A stretch of 30,255 bases of DNA from contig CAYYMI010000033.1 in assembly GCA_964472905.1 (NCBI GenBank), positions 1 through 30,255 of the forward strand. The letters run 5' to 3'. Made by a program: the position numbers and the translations under genes. The notes beneath the pieces are model-generated. The model was given only the letters and a program-made list of their open reading frames with translations. It was not told the origin of the DNA and searched no databases. Positions 1 through 7,781 of the stretch are shown one piece after another. Position 1 is the first letter of the stretch; each line of letters starts with the position of its first letter. This DNA comes from Hellea sp964472905 (GTDB lineage Bacteria; Pseudomonadota; Alphaproteobacteria; Caulobacterales; Maricaulaceae).

Positions 1-1004
1 GGCTGAATTGGGGCAATAGCTCGCATTTCCCGCGCCATTCCAAAGATGAAACGCCTGCGCAAATCGTCGATGCCTTTATGGCGCAATTTTATCTCAACAA
101 ACCTATCCCGAAGGACATCTTCGTCAGTGAGAATGTACCTAACCGCGAGATATTAGAACAAGGCTTATCCGAGCGAGCGGAGCGCAATATTAAAATATCC
201 ACGCCAAAGCGGGGCGAGAAGAAAATGCTCATCAATCGCGCGGTGAAAAATGCGCAAGAGGCTCTGGCGCGTAAGATGGCCGAGACAGCCTCGCAGCAGC
301 GGCTCTTAAAACACGTTCAAGAGGTCTTTGATCTTGAAGACATGCCGCAGCGCATTGAGGTTTATGATAATAGTCATATCCAAGGCGCAAACGCGATTGG
401 CGCTTTTATCGTGGCGGGACTAGACGGGTTTGAGCGCAAACAATATCGTACCTTTAATATCAAGGATGCCGAAACAGAACCGGGCGATGATTACGCCATG
501 ATGCGCGAGGTTTTTCGGCGGCGGTTTACGCGTCTTCTAAAGGATGAGACTTTGGAGTGGCCTGATGTTGTCTTGATTGATGGCGGGAAGGGGCAGTTAT
601 CTTCTGTGGTTGAGGTTCTCGAAGAGCTTGGCGTCTTGGACCGCACAACCTTAGTGGCCATTGCAAAGGGGCCAAACCGTAATGCCGGGCGAGAAACCTT
701 CTTTATGCCGGGGCGGGCCTCCTTTACATTGCCGCCTAAAACGCCTGCGCTGTATTATTTACAGCGCCTGCGGGATGAGGCGCACCGCTTTGCGATTGGC
801 ACGCACCGCGCAAAACGTAAAAAAAAGATGAAAAAGAGCCCACTTGATGGTATTCAAGGCGTAGGAGCGGCGCGAAAGAAAGCCTTGCTCGCGCATTTTG
901 GTTCGGGCAAAGCTGTCAAAGCAGCGAGTCTTGAGGACTTGGCAAGCGTAGAGGGGGTCAGTCAAAAACTGGCTAAGGGGATTTATGACTATTTCAACGA
1001 ATAA
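1..1004 (+). CDS. uvrC: Excinuclease ABC subunit C, C-terminal part (5' end outside window)
   Basis: UvrC makes the dual incisions of nucleotide excision repair together with UvrB. The reading frame is open from the left edge (codons in frame from base 3) through to the TAA at 1002-1004, so the gene is cut by the window edge, not broken. An internal ATG at 78 is not the start, because the upstream in-frame residues (NWGNSSHFPRHSKDE) are typical UvrC. What is visible is the RNase H-like 5'-incision domain, with the catalytic-type aspartates in VYDNSH and VLIDGGKG and the histidine in RDEAHRFAI, followed by tandem helix-hairpin-helix motifs at the C terminus (DGIQGVGAARKKALLAHF and the segment after it). 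The next gene starts inside its last codons (20-bp overlap), suggesting coupled translation. In many alphaproteobacteria uvrC is followed by pgsA, as here. Confidence 0.97.
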   Translation, partial: LNWGNSSHFPRHSKDETPAQIVDAFMAQFYLNKPIPKDIFVSENVPNREILEQGLSERAERNIKISTPKRGEKKMLINRAVKNAQEALARKMAETASQQRLLKHVQEVFDLEDMPQRIEVYDNSHIQGANAIGAFIVAGLDGFERKQYRTFNIKDAETEPGDDYAMMREVFRRRFTRLLKDETLEWPDVVLIDGGKGQLSSVVEVLEELGVLDRTTLVAIAKGPNRNAGRETFFMPGRASFTLPPKTPALYYLQRLRDEAHRFAIGTHRAKRKKKMKKSPLDGIQGVGAARKKALLAHFGSGKAVKAASLEDLASVEGVSQKLAKGIYDYFNE

Positions 1005-1656
1005 AACCGGTGAAACGGGCAGTACAGCAACTGGCGGGGCTTTGGCTGATGCGCTAACCCTTATACGTCTTGTACTGACTCCGATTATTATGATGGTAAT
1101 TATTAAGGGCTGGCCCAATCTGGATATGGCCGTTCTGGCGTCCGTCCTCTTTATCGTCGCGGCGCTGACCGATTTCTTTGACGACTATTTTGGCGGAACA
1201 GAAATGGCGGTGCACCGTAAATTTGGCTGGTTTGATGATATTGCCGATATATTGCTCGTCATTGGGACGTTAGCGGCCATGCTTTATGTGACCCATAAAA
1301 ACGGATTGCTGGCTTGGACTTTTGCCATACCCGCAGGGGTTATTATTGCGCGCGAAGTTTTAGTTGGTCTTGTCAAAGGCTATGAAATGACAAAAACAGG
1401 TTGGCCAGAAACAAAATTTGGGGACCTTAAAAATGGTCTTGTGATGCTCGGCACATGTTTATTGGTGGCTTCACCGTGGCTGACGACGTGGATAGACCGC
1501 GCGATTGCCGGACCTGATAATGCCATGGAGGTTTATGGATCGACATCACCTTATGTGTGGCTCATTGGCGAGGGGATTTTATGGTTCGCCGCTATCGTTT
1601 CAGTCATCACAGGTTTCAAATTGCTGACAATAAAAACAGTAGCCAATGATGCCTAG
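985..1656 (+). CDS. Divergent CDP-alcohol phosphatidyltransferase-family membrane protein (PgsA paralogue)
   Basis: 223-residue membrane protein of the CDP-alcohol phosphatidyltransferase fold, overlapping uvrC by 20 bp and the canonical pgsA by 11 bp. Aligned without gaps to the following PgsA, it keeps the four metal-binding/catalytic aspartates of the family signature (D63, D66, D84, D88), but the other signature residues have changed: Gly to Asp67, Ala to Gly70, Arg to Gly71 and the later Gly to Phe80. In the known family these positions shape the CDP-binding site. The protein has several hydrophobic spans (around 45-61, 88-103, 108-125, 147-165 and 190-215). The enzyme fold is therefore clear but the substrate is not: it could use another alcohol or nucleotide-lipid donor, or regulate or partner PgsA. 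Automated pipelines would probably name it PgsA, which I consider unsafe. The start at 985 is the ATG inside uvrC; the N-terminal 18 residues are Thr/Gly-rich and poorly conserved-looking. Confidence 0.85.
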   Translation: MTISTNKTGETGSTATGGALADALTLIRLVLTPIIMMVIIKGWPNLDMAVLASVLFIVAALTDFFDDYFGGTEMAVHRKFGWFDDIADILLVIGTLAAMLYVTHKNGLLAWTFAIPAGVIIAREVLVGLVKGYEMTKTGWPETKFGDLKNGLVMLGTCLLVASPWLTTWIDRAIAGPDNAMEVYGSTSPYVWLIGEGILWFAAIVSVITGFKLLTIKTVANDA

Positions 1657-2269
1657 CGAAACAGGTCAAAGACATTCACTTTACTGGCTGCCTAATGCTT
1701 TAACAGTCTCAAGAATTCTATCTATCCCTCTGATTATTTGGGGTATTTTATCAATTGTTAATGGGTGGGGCGGGATATTATCTAAGGCCTGGATTTTGGG
1801 CGGGCTGTTCATTCTAGCGTGCTTAACTGATTTTTTAGATGGCTACTTTGCCCGTAAATGGGATTTGGTCTCCGGCTTTGGGCGCATGATAGACCCGATA
1901 GCTGATAAGCTTTTAGTCGCGGGGTGCCTCATTGCGTTTGCGATTATTTCAAATGGGCAATGGGTGTTCTTAGTGCCGGCCTTATTAATTATCGGGCGCG
2001 ATATCCTGGTCTCAGGCGCGCGAGAACATGCTGCGCTTGAAGGCAAAGTGATGCCGCCGACTAATCTAGCCAAATGGAAAACGGCCTGTGAGATGTTGGC
2101 TCTGGCTGCCTTGATATTTTGGGTAATAGGAAAAGCCTATCTGCCGATTGACGATGCGGTTCAAACGGTAGCTGGCACGTCTAAAAATATTGGTCTTGTT
2201 CTTTTATGGATAGCCGCAGCGTTATCGGTCTATACGGGCTCGCTCTATCTTAGGGCTGCCCTTAAATAG
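1646..2269 (+). CDS. pgsA: CDP-diacylglycerol--glycerol-3-phosphate 3-phosphatidyltransferase
   Basis: Committed step of phosphatidylglycerol and cardiolipin synthesis: CDP-diacylglycerol plus glycerol-3-phosphate gives phosphatidylglycerol phosphate and CMP, at the inner membrane. The N terminus has the PgsA-like segment LPNALTVSRILSIPLI. The full family signature is present: D62-x2-D65-G66-x2-A69-R70-x8-G79-x3-D83-x3-D87. Several transmembrane spans follow, and the length of 207 residues is normal. It starts at ATG 1646 inside the preceding paralogue (a second in-frame ATG lies at 1649). It ends convergently with ilvE, the two stop codons lying within the shared octamer TTAAATAG. Confidence 0.95.
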   Translation: MMPSETGQRHSLYWLPNALTVSRILSIPLIIWGILSIVNGWGGILSKAWILGGLFILACLTDFLDGYFARKWDLVSGFGRMIDPIADKLLVAGCLIAFAIISNGQWVFLVPALLIIGRDILVSGAREHAALEGKVMPPTNLAKWKTACEMLALAALIFWVIGKAYLPIDDAVQTVAGTSKNIGLVLLWIAAALSVYTGSLYLRAALK

Positions 2270-3140
2270 AGATTTTACCGCGCACCAATTGATCATAATC
2301 GGAGGCTAGAGCATGGCAGACTTCGCCAGGCGTGTATTTAATGCCTTGGATTTCGCGCACGGGTGTCACTTCAGCCGCGGTTCCGACAACGAAACATTCG
2401 TCAAAATGATCGAGTTCCGCGGGATAGATATCACGTTTAAAGACTTTGTAACCGCGCTTCTCAGCCAGCTTTACCACCGAATCATGAGTGATGCCTTCCA
2501 GCAGGATATCATTGGTGGGCGTGTGTAGCTCATTGCCGCGTATCAAGAAAATATGCGCGCCAGTGCATTCGGCCACACGGCCCTTATAATCATACATAAG
2601 GGCATCATCATAGCCTTTGACTTGAGCTGCATCTTTGGACAGCGTACAGATCATATAAAGGCCCGCGCCTTTTGATTTACAAGGGATTGTATCAGGGGCT
2701 GGGCGTTTCCAGTCGGCGATACAAAGCCTAATGCCTTTCATTTTATCTTCGAAATAATTGCCCCAATGCCAACAGGCCACGCCAAGATGGATGCGGTTGT
2801 TCTTAGAGGCAACACCCATCATGTCAGACCCACGCCATGCAAAGGGCCGCATATAAGCATCGCCGAGGCCTGATTTGGCGAGTGTCTCTTTACAGGCCGC
2901 GTTGATTTGATCAGCTGTGTAAGGAATTTCATACCCCATGTAATTCGCAGATTTGATGAGGCGTTGTGTATGATCCTCTAGGCGGAAAACCTGCCCTTCA
3001 TAGGCGCGATTACCTTCAAAAACAGCCGAGCCATAGTGAAGAGAGTGGGTTAAGACATGGACCTTGGATTCACGCCAATCGACAAACTCTCCGTCTATCC
3101 AAATTTGGCCATCTCGGTCATGGTAAGCTTTTTCAATCAT
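2262..3140 (-). CDS. ilvE: Branched-chain amino acid aminotransferase
   Basis: PLP-dependent class IV aminotransferase that makes the last step of valine, leucine and isoleucine synthesis from 2-oxoacids and glutamate. Seen: VLTHSLHYGSAVFEG near residues 30-43 (the HxLHYG region), the probable PLP lysine K157 in CKSKGAG, and the ECTGAHIFLI and LEGITHDSV segments typical of the fold. I place the start at the ATG whose complement lies at 3138-3140, giving 292 residues, the usual family length. The upstream in-frame ATG (3179) adds 13 Arg/Asn-rich residues that look like untranslated leader. It is divergent from the response regulator with about 95 bp between, and overlaps pgsA by 8 bp at its 3' end. 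Confidence 0.95.
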   Translation of the reverse strand: MIEKAYHDRDGQIWIDGEFVDWRESKVHVLTHSLHYGSAVFEGNRAYEGQVFRLEDHTQRLIKSANYMGYEIPYTADQINAACKETLAKSGLGDAYMRPFAWRGSDMMGVASKNNRIHLGVACWHWGNYFEDKMKGIRLCIADWKRPAPDTIPCKSKGAGLYMICTLSKDAAQVKGYDDALMYDYKGRVAECTGAHIFLIRGNELHTPTNDILLEGITHDSVVKLAEKRGYKVFKRDIYPAELDHFDECFVVGTAAEVTPVREIQGIKYTPGEVCHALASDYDQLVRGKISI

Positions 3141-3234
3141 TGTATTTGTCCGCTTGCGGTCATTTCTATTTCGCGGCATTGTTTACAGAGTAACTCGGAA
3201 GTCAATCAAAACTAAGACAAAGGAATGCAATAAT

Positions 3235-3939
3235 TTGCCACGGGATTCAGAAAATTTAGATAGACGGGACATTCATTTATTGGTGGTTGATGATGATGAC
3301 CGTATTCGTGATCTTTTAAAGCGCTATCTGGCAAAGTCAGGCTTTCGTGTTTCATGTGCGTCTCATGCCGAAAATGCACGGGCCAAAATGAAAGGTCTTG
3401 CCTTTGATATGATTATTCTGGACGTGATGATGCCTGGTGAAGACGGCTTCGAGCTAACTCGGTCTTTGCGCGAATATAATGATGTTCCTGTTATTCTTCT
3501 GACAGCGAAAGGAGAGGTTTCTGACCGCATTGAAGGGCTAAAGGCTGGGGCTGATGATTACCTAGTAAAGCCGTTTGAGCCAGAGGAATTAGTTTTACGC
3601 ATTGAGGCTATTTTTAAACGACTAGGGACATCGGGGTTAAATCAGAATGTTAATTTCGGGCCTTTTGAATTTGATATTGAACGCCAAGTTTTGACAAAAA
3701 ATCAAGACAGAGTGCGCTTAACGACGGGTGAAGAGGCTTTGTTGACATTACTTGCGCGACGCGCCGGAAACACTGTCAGCCGCCATGCGCTGTCGGATAA
3801 AATTGCAGCTAAATCAGAACGGGCTGTCGATGTTCAAATGACAAGGTTAAGACGGAAAATCGAAGATAATCCAGCAGAACCCGATTATTTGATTACTGTT
3901 CGAGGTCAAGGCTATCGTCTTTTAGGCGATGTAACCTAA
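3235..3939 (+). CDS. OmpR/PhoB-type response regulator (PetR-like)
   Basis: Two-component transcription factor. The receiver domain has the acidic pocket VVDDDDR (about residues 17-23), phospho-acceptor D63 in IILDVMMPGEDG, T90 and K112 (DDYLVKPF). A C-terminal winged helix follows, with TRLRRKIEDNP and ITVRGQGYRL. The wording around the receiver resembles the alphaproteobacterial PetR lineage; this is from memory of the family. The start is uncertain: I prefer TTG at 3235, with AAAGGA at 3219-3224, because the only in-frame ATG (3154) would add 27 basic residues and leave 13 bp to ilvE. The stop overlaps the kinase start in TAATG (3937-3941), so the pair is probably translationally coupled. 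Confidence 0.9.
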   Translation: MPRDSENLDRRDIHLLVVDDDDRIRDLLKRYLAKSGFRVSCASHAENARAKMKGLAFDMIILDVMMPGEDGFELTRSLREYNDVPVILLTAKGEVSDRIEGLKAGADDYLVKPFEPEELVLRIEAIFKRLGTSGLNQNVNFGPFEFDIERQVLTKNQDRVRLTTGEEALLTLLARRAGNTVSRHALSDKIAAKSERAVDVQMTRLRRKIEDNPAEPDYLITVRGQGYRLLGDVT

Positions 3940-5243
3940 TGCCATTTAAGGCTTATTTGCCTAAAAGTCTTTTCGGGCGAGCCTTGCTCATTATCATGTT
4001 GCCTATTGTGATTATGCAAATGGCCGTGGCGTATTTTTTCTTTAATGCTCATTGGAACCAAGTGACGGCAAACTTATCCGATTCAGTTGCGGCTGATGTT
4101 TCCGTTGCGGTTCAGCTTTATAAACAAGATCCGACAGCTGAGCGCGCCATGCGGCTAGATATGATGCTACGCCCCAATATGGAATTATCCGTTGCATTAG
4201 AAGAAAATGATGAGTTACCGCTAGCAACAAGAGATGCGTTTTTTTCAAATTTAGATAAAACTTTGCGCCGTGCCTTGGCGAATAGTTTGAAAGATGATTT
4301 TTGGTTTGATACGACTCGGTACCCCAATCATATCGATATTCGTGTGGCCGTCGATGAAGGGGTATTGCGCTTTATTGCGGCGCGAGATCGGGTGTTTGCG
4401 CCTACGGGTTTCGTTTTTATATTTTGGCTGATTACAGCGACCGTATTATTATCGCTTGTCAGTATCGTTTTTATTCGTAATCAAGCCCGTCCAATTTCTG
4501 AATTAGCTGACGCAGCCGATGCCTTTGGTCGAGGGCAGGACATATCGTCTTATAAACCGTCAGGGGCTTCGGAGGTACGATTAGCGGGGCAATCCTTTTT
4601 AAAAATGCGCGGCCGTATTAAACGTCACATTGAACAAAGAACAACTATGCTTGCGGGGGTGTCTCACGATTTACGCACGCCCTTAACGCGGCTCAAACTT
4701 CATCACGCTATGCAAGAAAAAACAAAAGACAATGATGCGGCTCGGCAGGATTTACGAGACATGGAGTCTATGCTTGATGAGTATTTGGATTTTGCACGGG
4801 GCCTAACAGGTGAAGAGACTACAGTCATTAATGTTAACTCTTATATTCAAGCCATTGTTATTAAATCAAATTTTGAAAATATTAAAATCGTTTGCGATGA
4901 TGAAATTACAGCTTTGGTTAGGGCCCAGTCTTTTGAAAGAGCGATAACAAATCTTCTGTCGAATGCTGTCAAATATGGCACCCATTGCCGAGTATCGGTC
5001 AATGAGGATAGTCAAAACACTTATTTTAAAATTGAAGATGATGGGCCAGGCATTCCTCTCGATCAGAGAGACGAGGCGATGAAAGTCTTTCAGCGTTTAG
5101 ACACAGCAAGAAATCAAAACATTGAAGGGGTTGGTTTAGGCTTGTCAATTACGCGCGACATTACGCAGATGCATGGCGGAAGCCTAAGTTTAGATGAAAG
5201 CGATATGGGGGGCCTAAAGGCCGTTATTCGCTTACCAAGATAG
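3939..5243 (+). CDS. EnvZ-type sensor histidine kinase
   Basis: 434-residue inner-membrane sensor that should phosphorylate the response regulator encoded just upstream. Domains in order: TM1 about residues 12-36, a periplasmic region of about 120 residues without a motif I recognise, TM2 about 157-179, HAMP about 180-232, a dimerisation/phospho-acceptor domain with H243 in GVSHDLRTPLTRLK, and a HATPase_c domain with N box (ITNLLSNAVKY, 336-346), G1 box (DDGPGI, 367-372) and G2 box (GVGLGL, 397-402). All catalytic motifs are intact. The stimulus is unknown. The ATG shares its A with the last base of the regulator stop codon. The convergent neighbour proC ends 4 bp away. Confidence 0.93.
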   Translation: MPFKAYLPKSLFGRALLIIMLPIVIMQMAVAYFFFNAHWNQVTANLSDSVAADVSVAVQLYKQDPTAERAMRLDMMLRPNMELSVALEENDELPLATRDAFFSNLDKTLRRALANSLKDDFWFDTTRYPNHIDIRVAVDEGVLRFIAARDRVFAPTGFVFIFWLITATVLLSLVSIVFIRNQARPISELADAADAFGRGQDISSYKPSGASEVRLAGQSFLKMRGRIKRHIEQRTTMLAGVSHDLRTPLTRLKLHHAMQEKTKDNDAARQDLRDMESMLDEYLDFARGLTGEETTVINVNSYIQAIVIKSNFENIKIVCDDEITALVRAQSFERAITNLLSNAVKYGTHCRVSVNEDSQNTYFKIEDDGPGIPLDQRDEAMKVFQRLDTARNQNIEGVGLGLSITRDITQMHGGSLSLDESDMGGLKAVIRLPR

Positions 5244-5247
5244 GCCT

Positions 5248-6063
5248 CTAATTTTCGGCAAGTTCCTTTGCGCGCTTTAAGGCCGCTTGAACGGTTTCAC
5301 GCATAAGTGATGGGAGCCCGTTAATATCCATAAGAACGTCTAAAGCCGCGGCCGTTGTTCCATTTGGGGATGTTACATTTTGACGAAGTTCCGTGGCTGA
5401 TGTTTCTGTTTGGGCGAGTAAGCCCGCTGCCCCAATAACAGTTTGACGTGCAAATGCTGGCGCGAGTTCTGCTGGTAAGCCGATGTGTAAAGCCGCTGCT
5501 TCCAAAGCTTCAACCATGTGGAATATGTAGGCAGGCCCTGACCCTGAAACAGCCGTAACAACATCAATCAAATGCTCATTGGCTACATGATGAACGTCTC
5601 CCGTTGCGGATAAGAGAGCTTCAATCATTTTGATCTGATTGTCCTCCATTTTAGAGCCTTTGGTATAGGCCGTAATCCCTAGCCCTATTGAGGCGGGAGT
5701 GTTTGGCATGGCTCGTATGATTTTGCGTTCAGGAAAGGCGTCTTGCAAAGTCATAAGTGATGTGCCTGCGAGAATGGAGATAATCACAGCGTCTTTGGCT
5801 AAATGTTTTTCTATATCTGGGGCGAGAGTGCCGAAGGATTGAGGTTTAATGGCGAGTAGCACATAGTCCACAGTCTCCATATTTTTATTGGCTTTTTTGA
5901 TATGTTTAGCGCCGGATGTAATCGCGGCCTTTGCTTCATCTCCTGGTTTGGGATCCAAGATGATAAGATTTTTTGCAGATACTGACCCAGAGGTTATCCA
6001 GCCAGATATAAGCGCGCCGCCCATTTTTCCGGCGCCAACAACAAGGTGAGTGGGCTTCGTCAT
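5248..6063 (-). CDS. proC: Pyrroline-5-carboxylate reductase
   Basis: Last step of proline synthesis: 1-pyrroline-5-carboxylate to L-proline with NAD(P)H. Seen: N-terminal Rossmann motif VVGAGKMGGAL, the AIKPQ segment, the RAMPNTPA motif, and the C-terminal family signature region SGSGPAYIF through SPNGTTAAAL. The start is set at the ATG complementary to 6061-6063, giving 271 residues and the usual ProC N terminus. A start at 6090 would overlap the upstream gene and add nine residues. It lies 4 bp after the ybjN-like gene, so the two form an operon, an arrangement I recall as common in alphaproteobacteria. Confidence 0.95.
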   Translation of the reverse strand: MTKPTHLVVGAGKMGGALISGWITSGSVSAKNLIILDPKPGDEAKAAITSGAKHIKKANKNMETVDYVLLAIKPQSFGTLAPDIEKHLAKDAVIISILAGTSLMTLQDAFPERKIIRAMPNTPASIGLGITAYTKGSKMEDNQIKMIEALLSATGDVHHVANEHLIDVVTAVSGSGPAYIFHMVEALEAAALHIGLPAELAPAFARQTVIGAAGLLAQTETSATELRQNVTSPNGTTAAALDVLMDINGLPSLMRETVQAALKRAKELAEN

Positions 6064-6067
6064 GATT

Positions 6068-6601
6068 TTAAGGGTTAGCGGCCAAGTCAACGAGAGCTGA
6101 CGTTAAAGCGTCTTCTGGAGACTTGCCGGCCCAAATGACATATTGGCTTGCGGGATAACCCCGCTCAGCCGCATCTAGCGCGAGGGCCAGCATATCCATA
6201 GCTTGTTCGGTTCGTAACGTTGCTCCGCCGCGTAAGGAGACTGAATTACGGTAAACAAGAGCTTGGTTTTTATCCCAATAGTCAAAATGTCCAGCAGCTA
6301 ATCGTTCATTGATAAGAGACATTAACCGGCAAATATCATCAGACCGTCCACCCGGAGTCTTGCCTTCAAAAATCAGAAAGAGCTGAATTTGTTCTGTTCC
6401 GAGATTCCAGGCCACTGAAATATCATGATCGCACCATAGTCCGGGAACGGATAAATGAATTTCGTTTAAATCAACGCGCTCATAGTCGTAATTTTCAGCT
6501 GTGGCCAAGCGGGCAAAAATGTCGAGAGGGTTTTTGCGCATAGAGACAGACCCACTCAATGAGGGGTTGGGTCTTATACATCTATCATCTGCAAAACTCA
6601 T
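6068..6601 (-). CDS. YbjN-domain protein
   Basis: 177-residue cytoplasmic protein with the YbjN-type fold (related to type III secretion chaperones). Recognisable pieces are NPLDIFARLA near residue 24, LSVPGLWCDHDISVAWN, IQLFLIFEGK, and a helical C-terminal part with LINERLAAGHFDYW and NSVSLRGGATL. No catalytic function is known for this family; E. coli YbjN affects motility and stress phenotypes. It is the first gene of a probable two-gene operon with proC. The start is not certain: ATG at 6601 or ATG at 6541 (20 residues shorter); neither has a strong ribosome binding site. A 7-bp inverted repeat lies 20 bp upstream. Confidence 0.8.
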   Translation of the reverse strand: MSFADDRCIRPNPSLSGSVSMRKNPLDIFARLATAENYDYERVDLNEIHLSVPGLWCDHDISVAWNLGTEQIQLFLIFEGKTPGGRSDDICRLMSLINERLAAGHFDYWDKNQALVYRNSVSLRGGATLRTEQAMDMLALALDAAERGYPASQYVIWAGKSPEDALTSALVDLAANP

Positions 6602-6620
6602 GACGTGCGTCCACCAAGGT

Positions 6621-6638
6621 GAATCACTTATGTGATTC
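6621..6638. promoter_or_regulatory. Inverted repeat GAATCAC-N4-GTGATTC upstream of ybjN-proC
   Basis: Perfect 7-bp arms (6621-6627 and 6632-6638) around TTAT, in the 124-bp gap between the end of the oxidoreductase operon and the ybjN-like gene. On the minus strand, where both flanking genes lie, the stem is not followed by a T-run, so it is a poor intrinsic terminator. An operator or leader hairpin for ybjN-proC is more plausible. No protein can be assigned. Confidence 0.4.
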
Positions 6639-6725
6639 TTATTGAGTAAACGGTAGCTTTATTGGCTAATTTTACAAGATATAGTGATGTAGGCTTTGTT
6701 GATAACTAGATTTAGCTGTGTACGG

Positions 6726-7781
6726 CTATTTCCAACCTGCTTGAAGCTTCTTGAGGGCTTCTGGCCCGGGGTTAAGCTCACTATAGGGTATCTGGTTGAG
6801 GGGACGGGCTTCAAGATTGTTTTGCTTGGCCATGTCGTCTTGGCTTTCGTCCAAATAGAGAAGGCCCGTTAAAACTTGATCAGACTCTTTGCTCTGCATT
6901 ATTTTAGAGAAGGCTTCGCCCCGATTAGTGGGGTCATAATCTGGATCCAGTTTTTTAAGAACAATATGTCCGCCGTCATGCAGCTCAACGGGCATGACTT
7001 CACCTTCATTATAGGCGGTTCTGATTTCTGCGCTCGGTGGGACGTAGTCCGCGTGAACCGCCTTATGGTAATATTTATAAGTATGGGCGTAGGACTTTGT
7101 TGATCCTTTGTGATCGTTAAAACTCACGCAAGGGGAGATGACATCAATAATCGCAAAGCCCTTATGCTTTAATCCAGCTTTGATAAGCGGGACGAGTTGT
7201 TGACGGTCTCCTGAAAAACTACGCGCAATAAATGTCGCGCCGGAGGCGAGGCCCATCAAGCACGGGTCGAGCGGGGGCTGTTCATTGACCGCGCCTTTTT
7301 TAGCGGTAGAACCGATATCGGCGGAGGCTGAAAACTGACCTTTAGTCAGGCCATAAACGCCGTTATTTTCGAGCATATACAGCATATTCGCATTACGGCG
7401 CATGGCATGTATCATTTGACCAATGCCAATAGACAGGCTGTCGCCATCGCCTGAAACGCCAATATAGGTTAGGGCCGCGTTGGACGCCATTGCGCCTGTT
7501 GCAAAAGAGGGCATACGGCCATGAACGGTGTTTGCGCCATGAGCTTCTTTGAGGAAGTAAGTTGTTGTTTTAGATGAGCATCCAATACCAGAGACTTTTA
7601 CGGCCTTGTGGGGTTCGATGGCGAGCTCATAAAATGCGGTCGCCATGGCGGCGGTGACACTATCATGGCCACAGCCTGCGCAAAGCGTTGACATGACGCC
7701 GTCATAATCTTGACGCTTGAGACCAAGCGCATTTTTAGGCGAATTTTTGAGATCTATTTTAGGTTTGACGAAAGAACTCAT
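6726..7781 (-). CDS. korB: 2-oxoacid:ferredoxin oxidoreductase, beta subunit
   Basis: Thiamine-diphosphate-binding subunit of a 2-oxoacid:acceptor oxidoreductase, the reversible CoA-dependent oxidation of a 2-oxoacid (probably 2-oxoglutarate or a similar acid) to acyl-CoA with low-potential electrons. Seen in 351 residues: CAGCGH (C34, C37), C68 in GIGCSSK and C218 in SPCVSF, the usual four ligands of the [4Fe-4S] cluster; and the ThDP/Mg motif GDGD (111-114) to NNGVYGLTKGQ (139-149). The start ATG overlaps the stop of the alpha subunit by 4 bp (ATGA type). The symbol is by family; the true 2-oxoacid is not determined by sequence. Confidence 0.93.
   Translation of the reverse strand: MSSFVKPKIDLKNSPKNALGLKRQDYDGVMSTLCAGCGHDSVTAAMATAFYELAIEPHKAVKVSGIGCSSKTTTYFLKEAHGANTVHGRMPSFATGAMASNAALTYIGVSGDGDSLSIGIGQMIHAMRRNANMLYMLENNGVYGLTKGQFSASADIGSTAKKGAVNEQPPLDPCLMGLASGATFIARSFSGDRQQLVPLIKAGLKHKGFAIIDVISPCVSFNDHKGSTKSYAHTYKYYHKAVHADYVPPSAEIRTAYNEGEVMPVELHDGGHIVLKKLDPDYDPTNRGEAFSKIMQSKESDQVLTGLLYLDESQDDMAKQNNLEARPLNQIPYSELNPGPEALKKLQAGWK

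Noticed and set aside
78..1004. Complete 308-residue gene starting at ATG 78
   Set aside because: The same frame continues upstream to the window edge with typical UvrC residues, so this is an internal Met of a cut gene.
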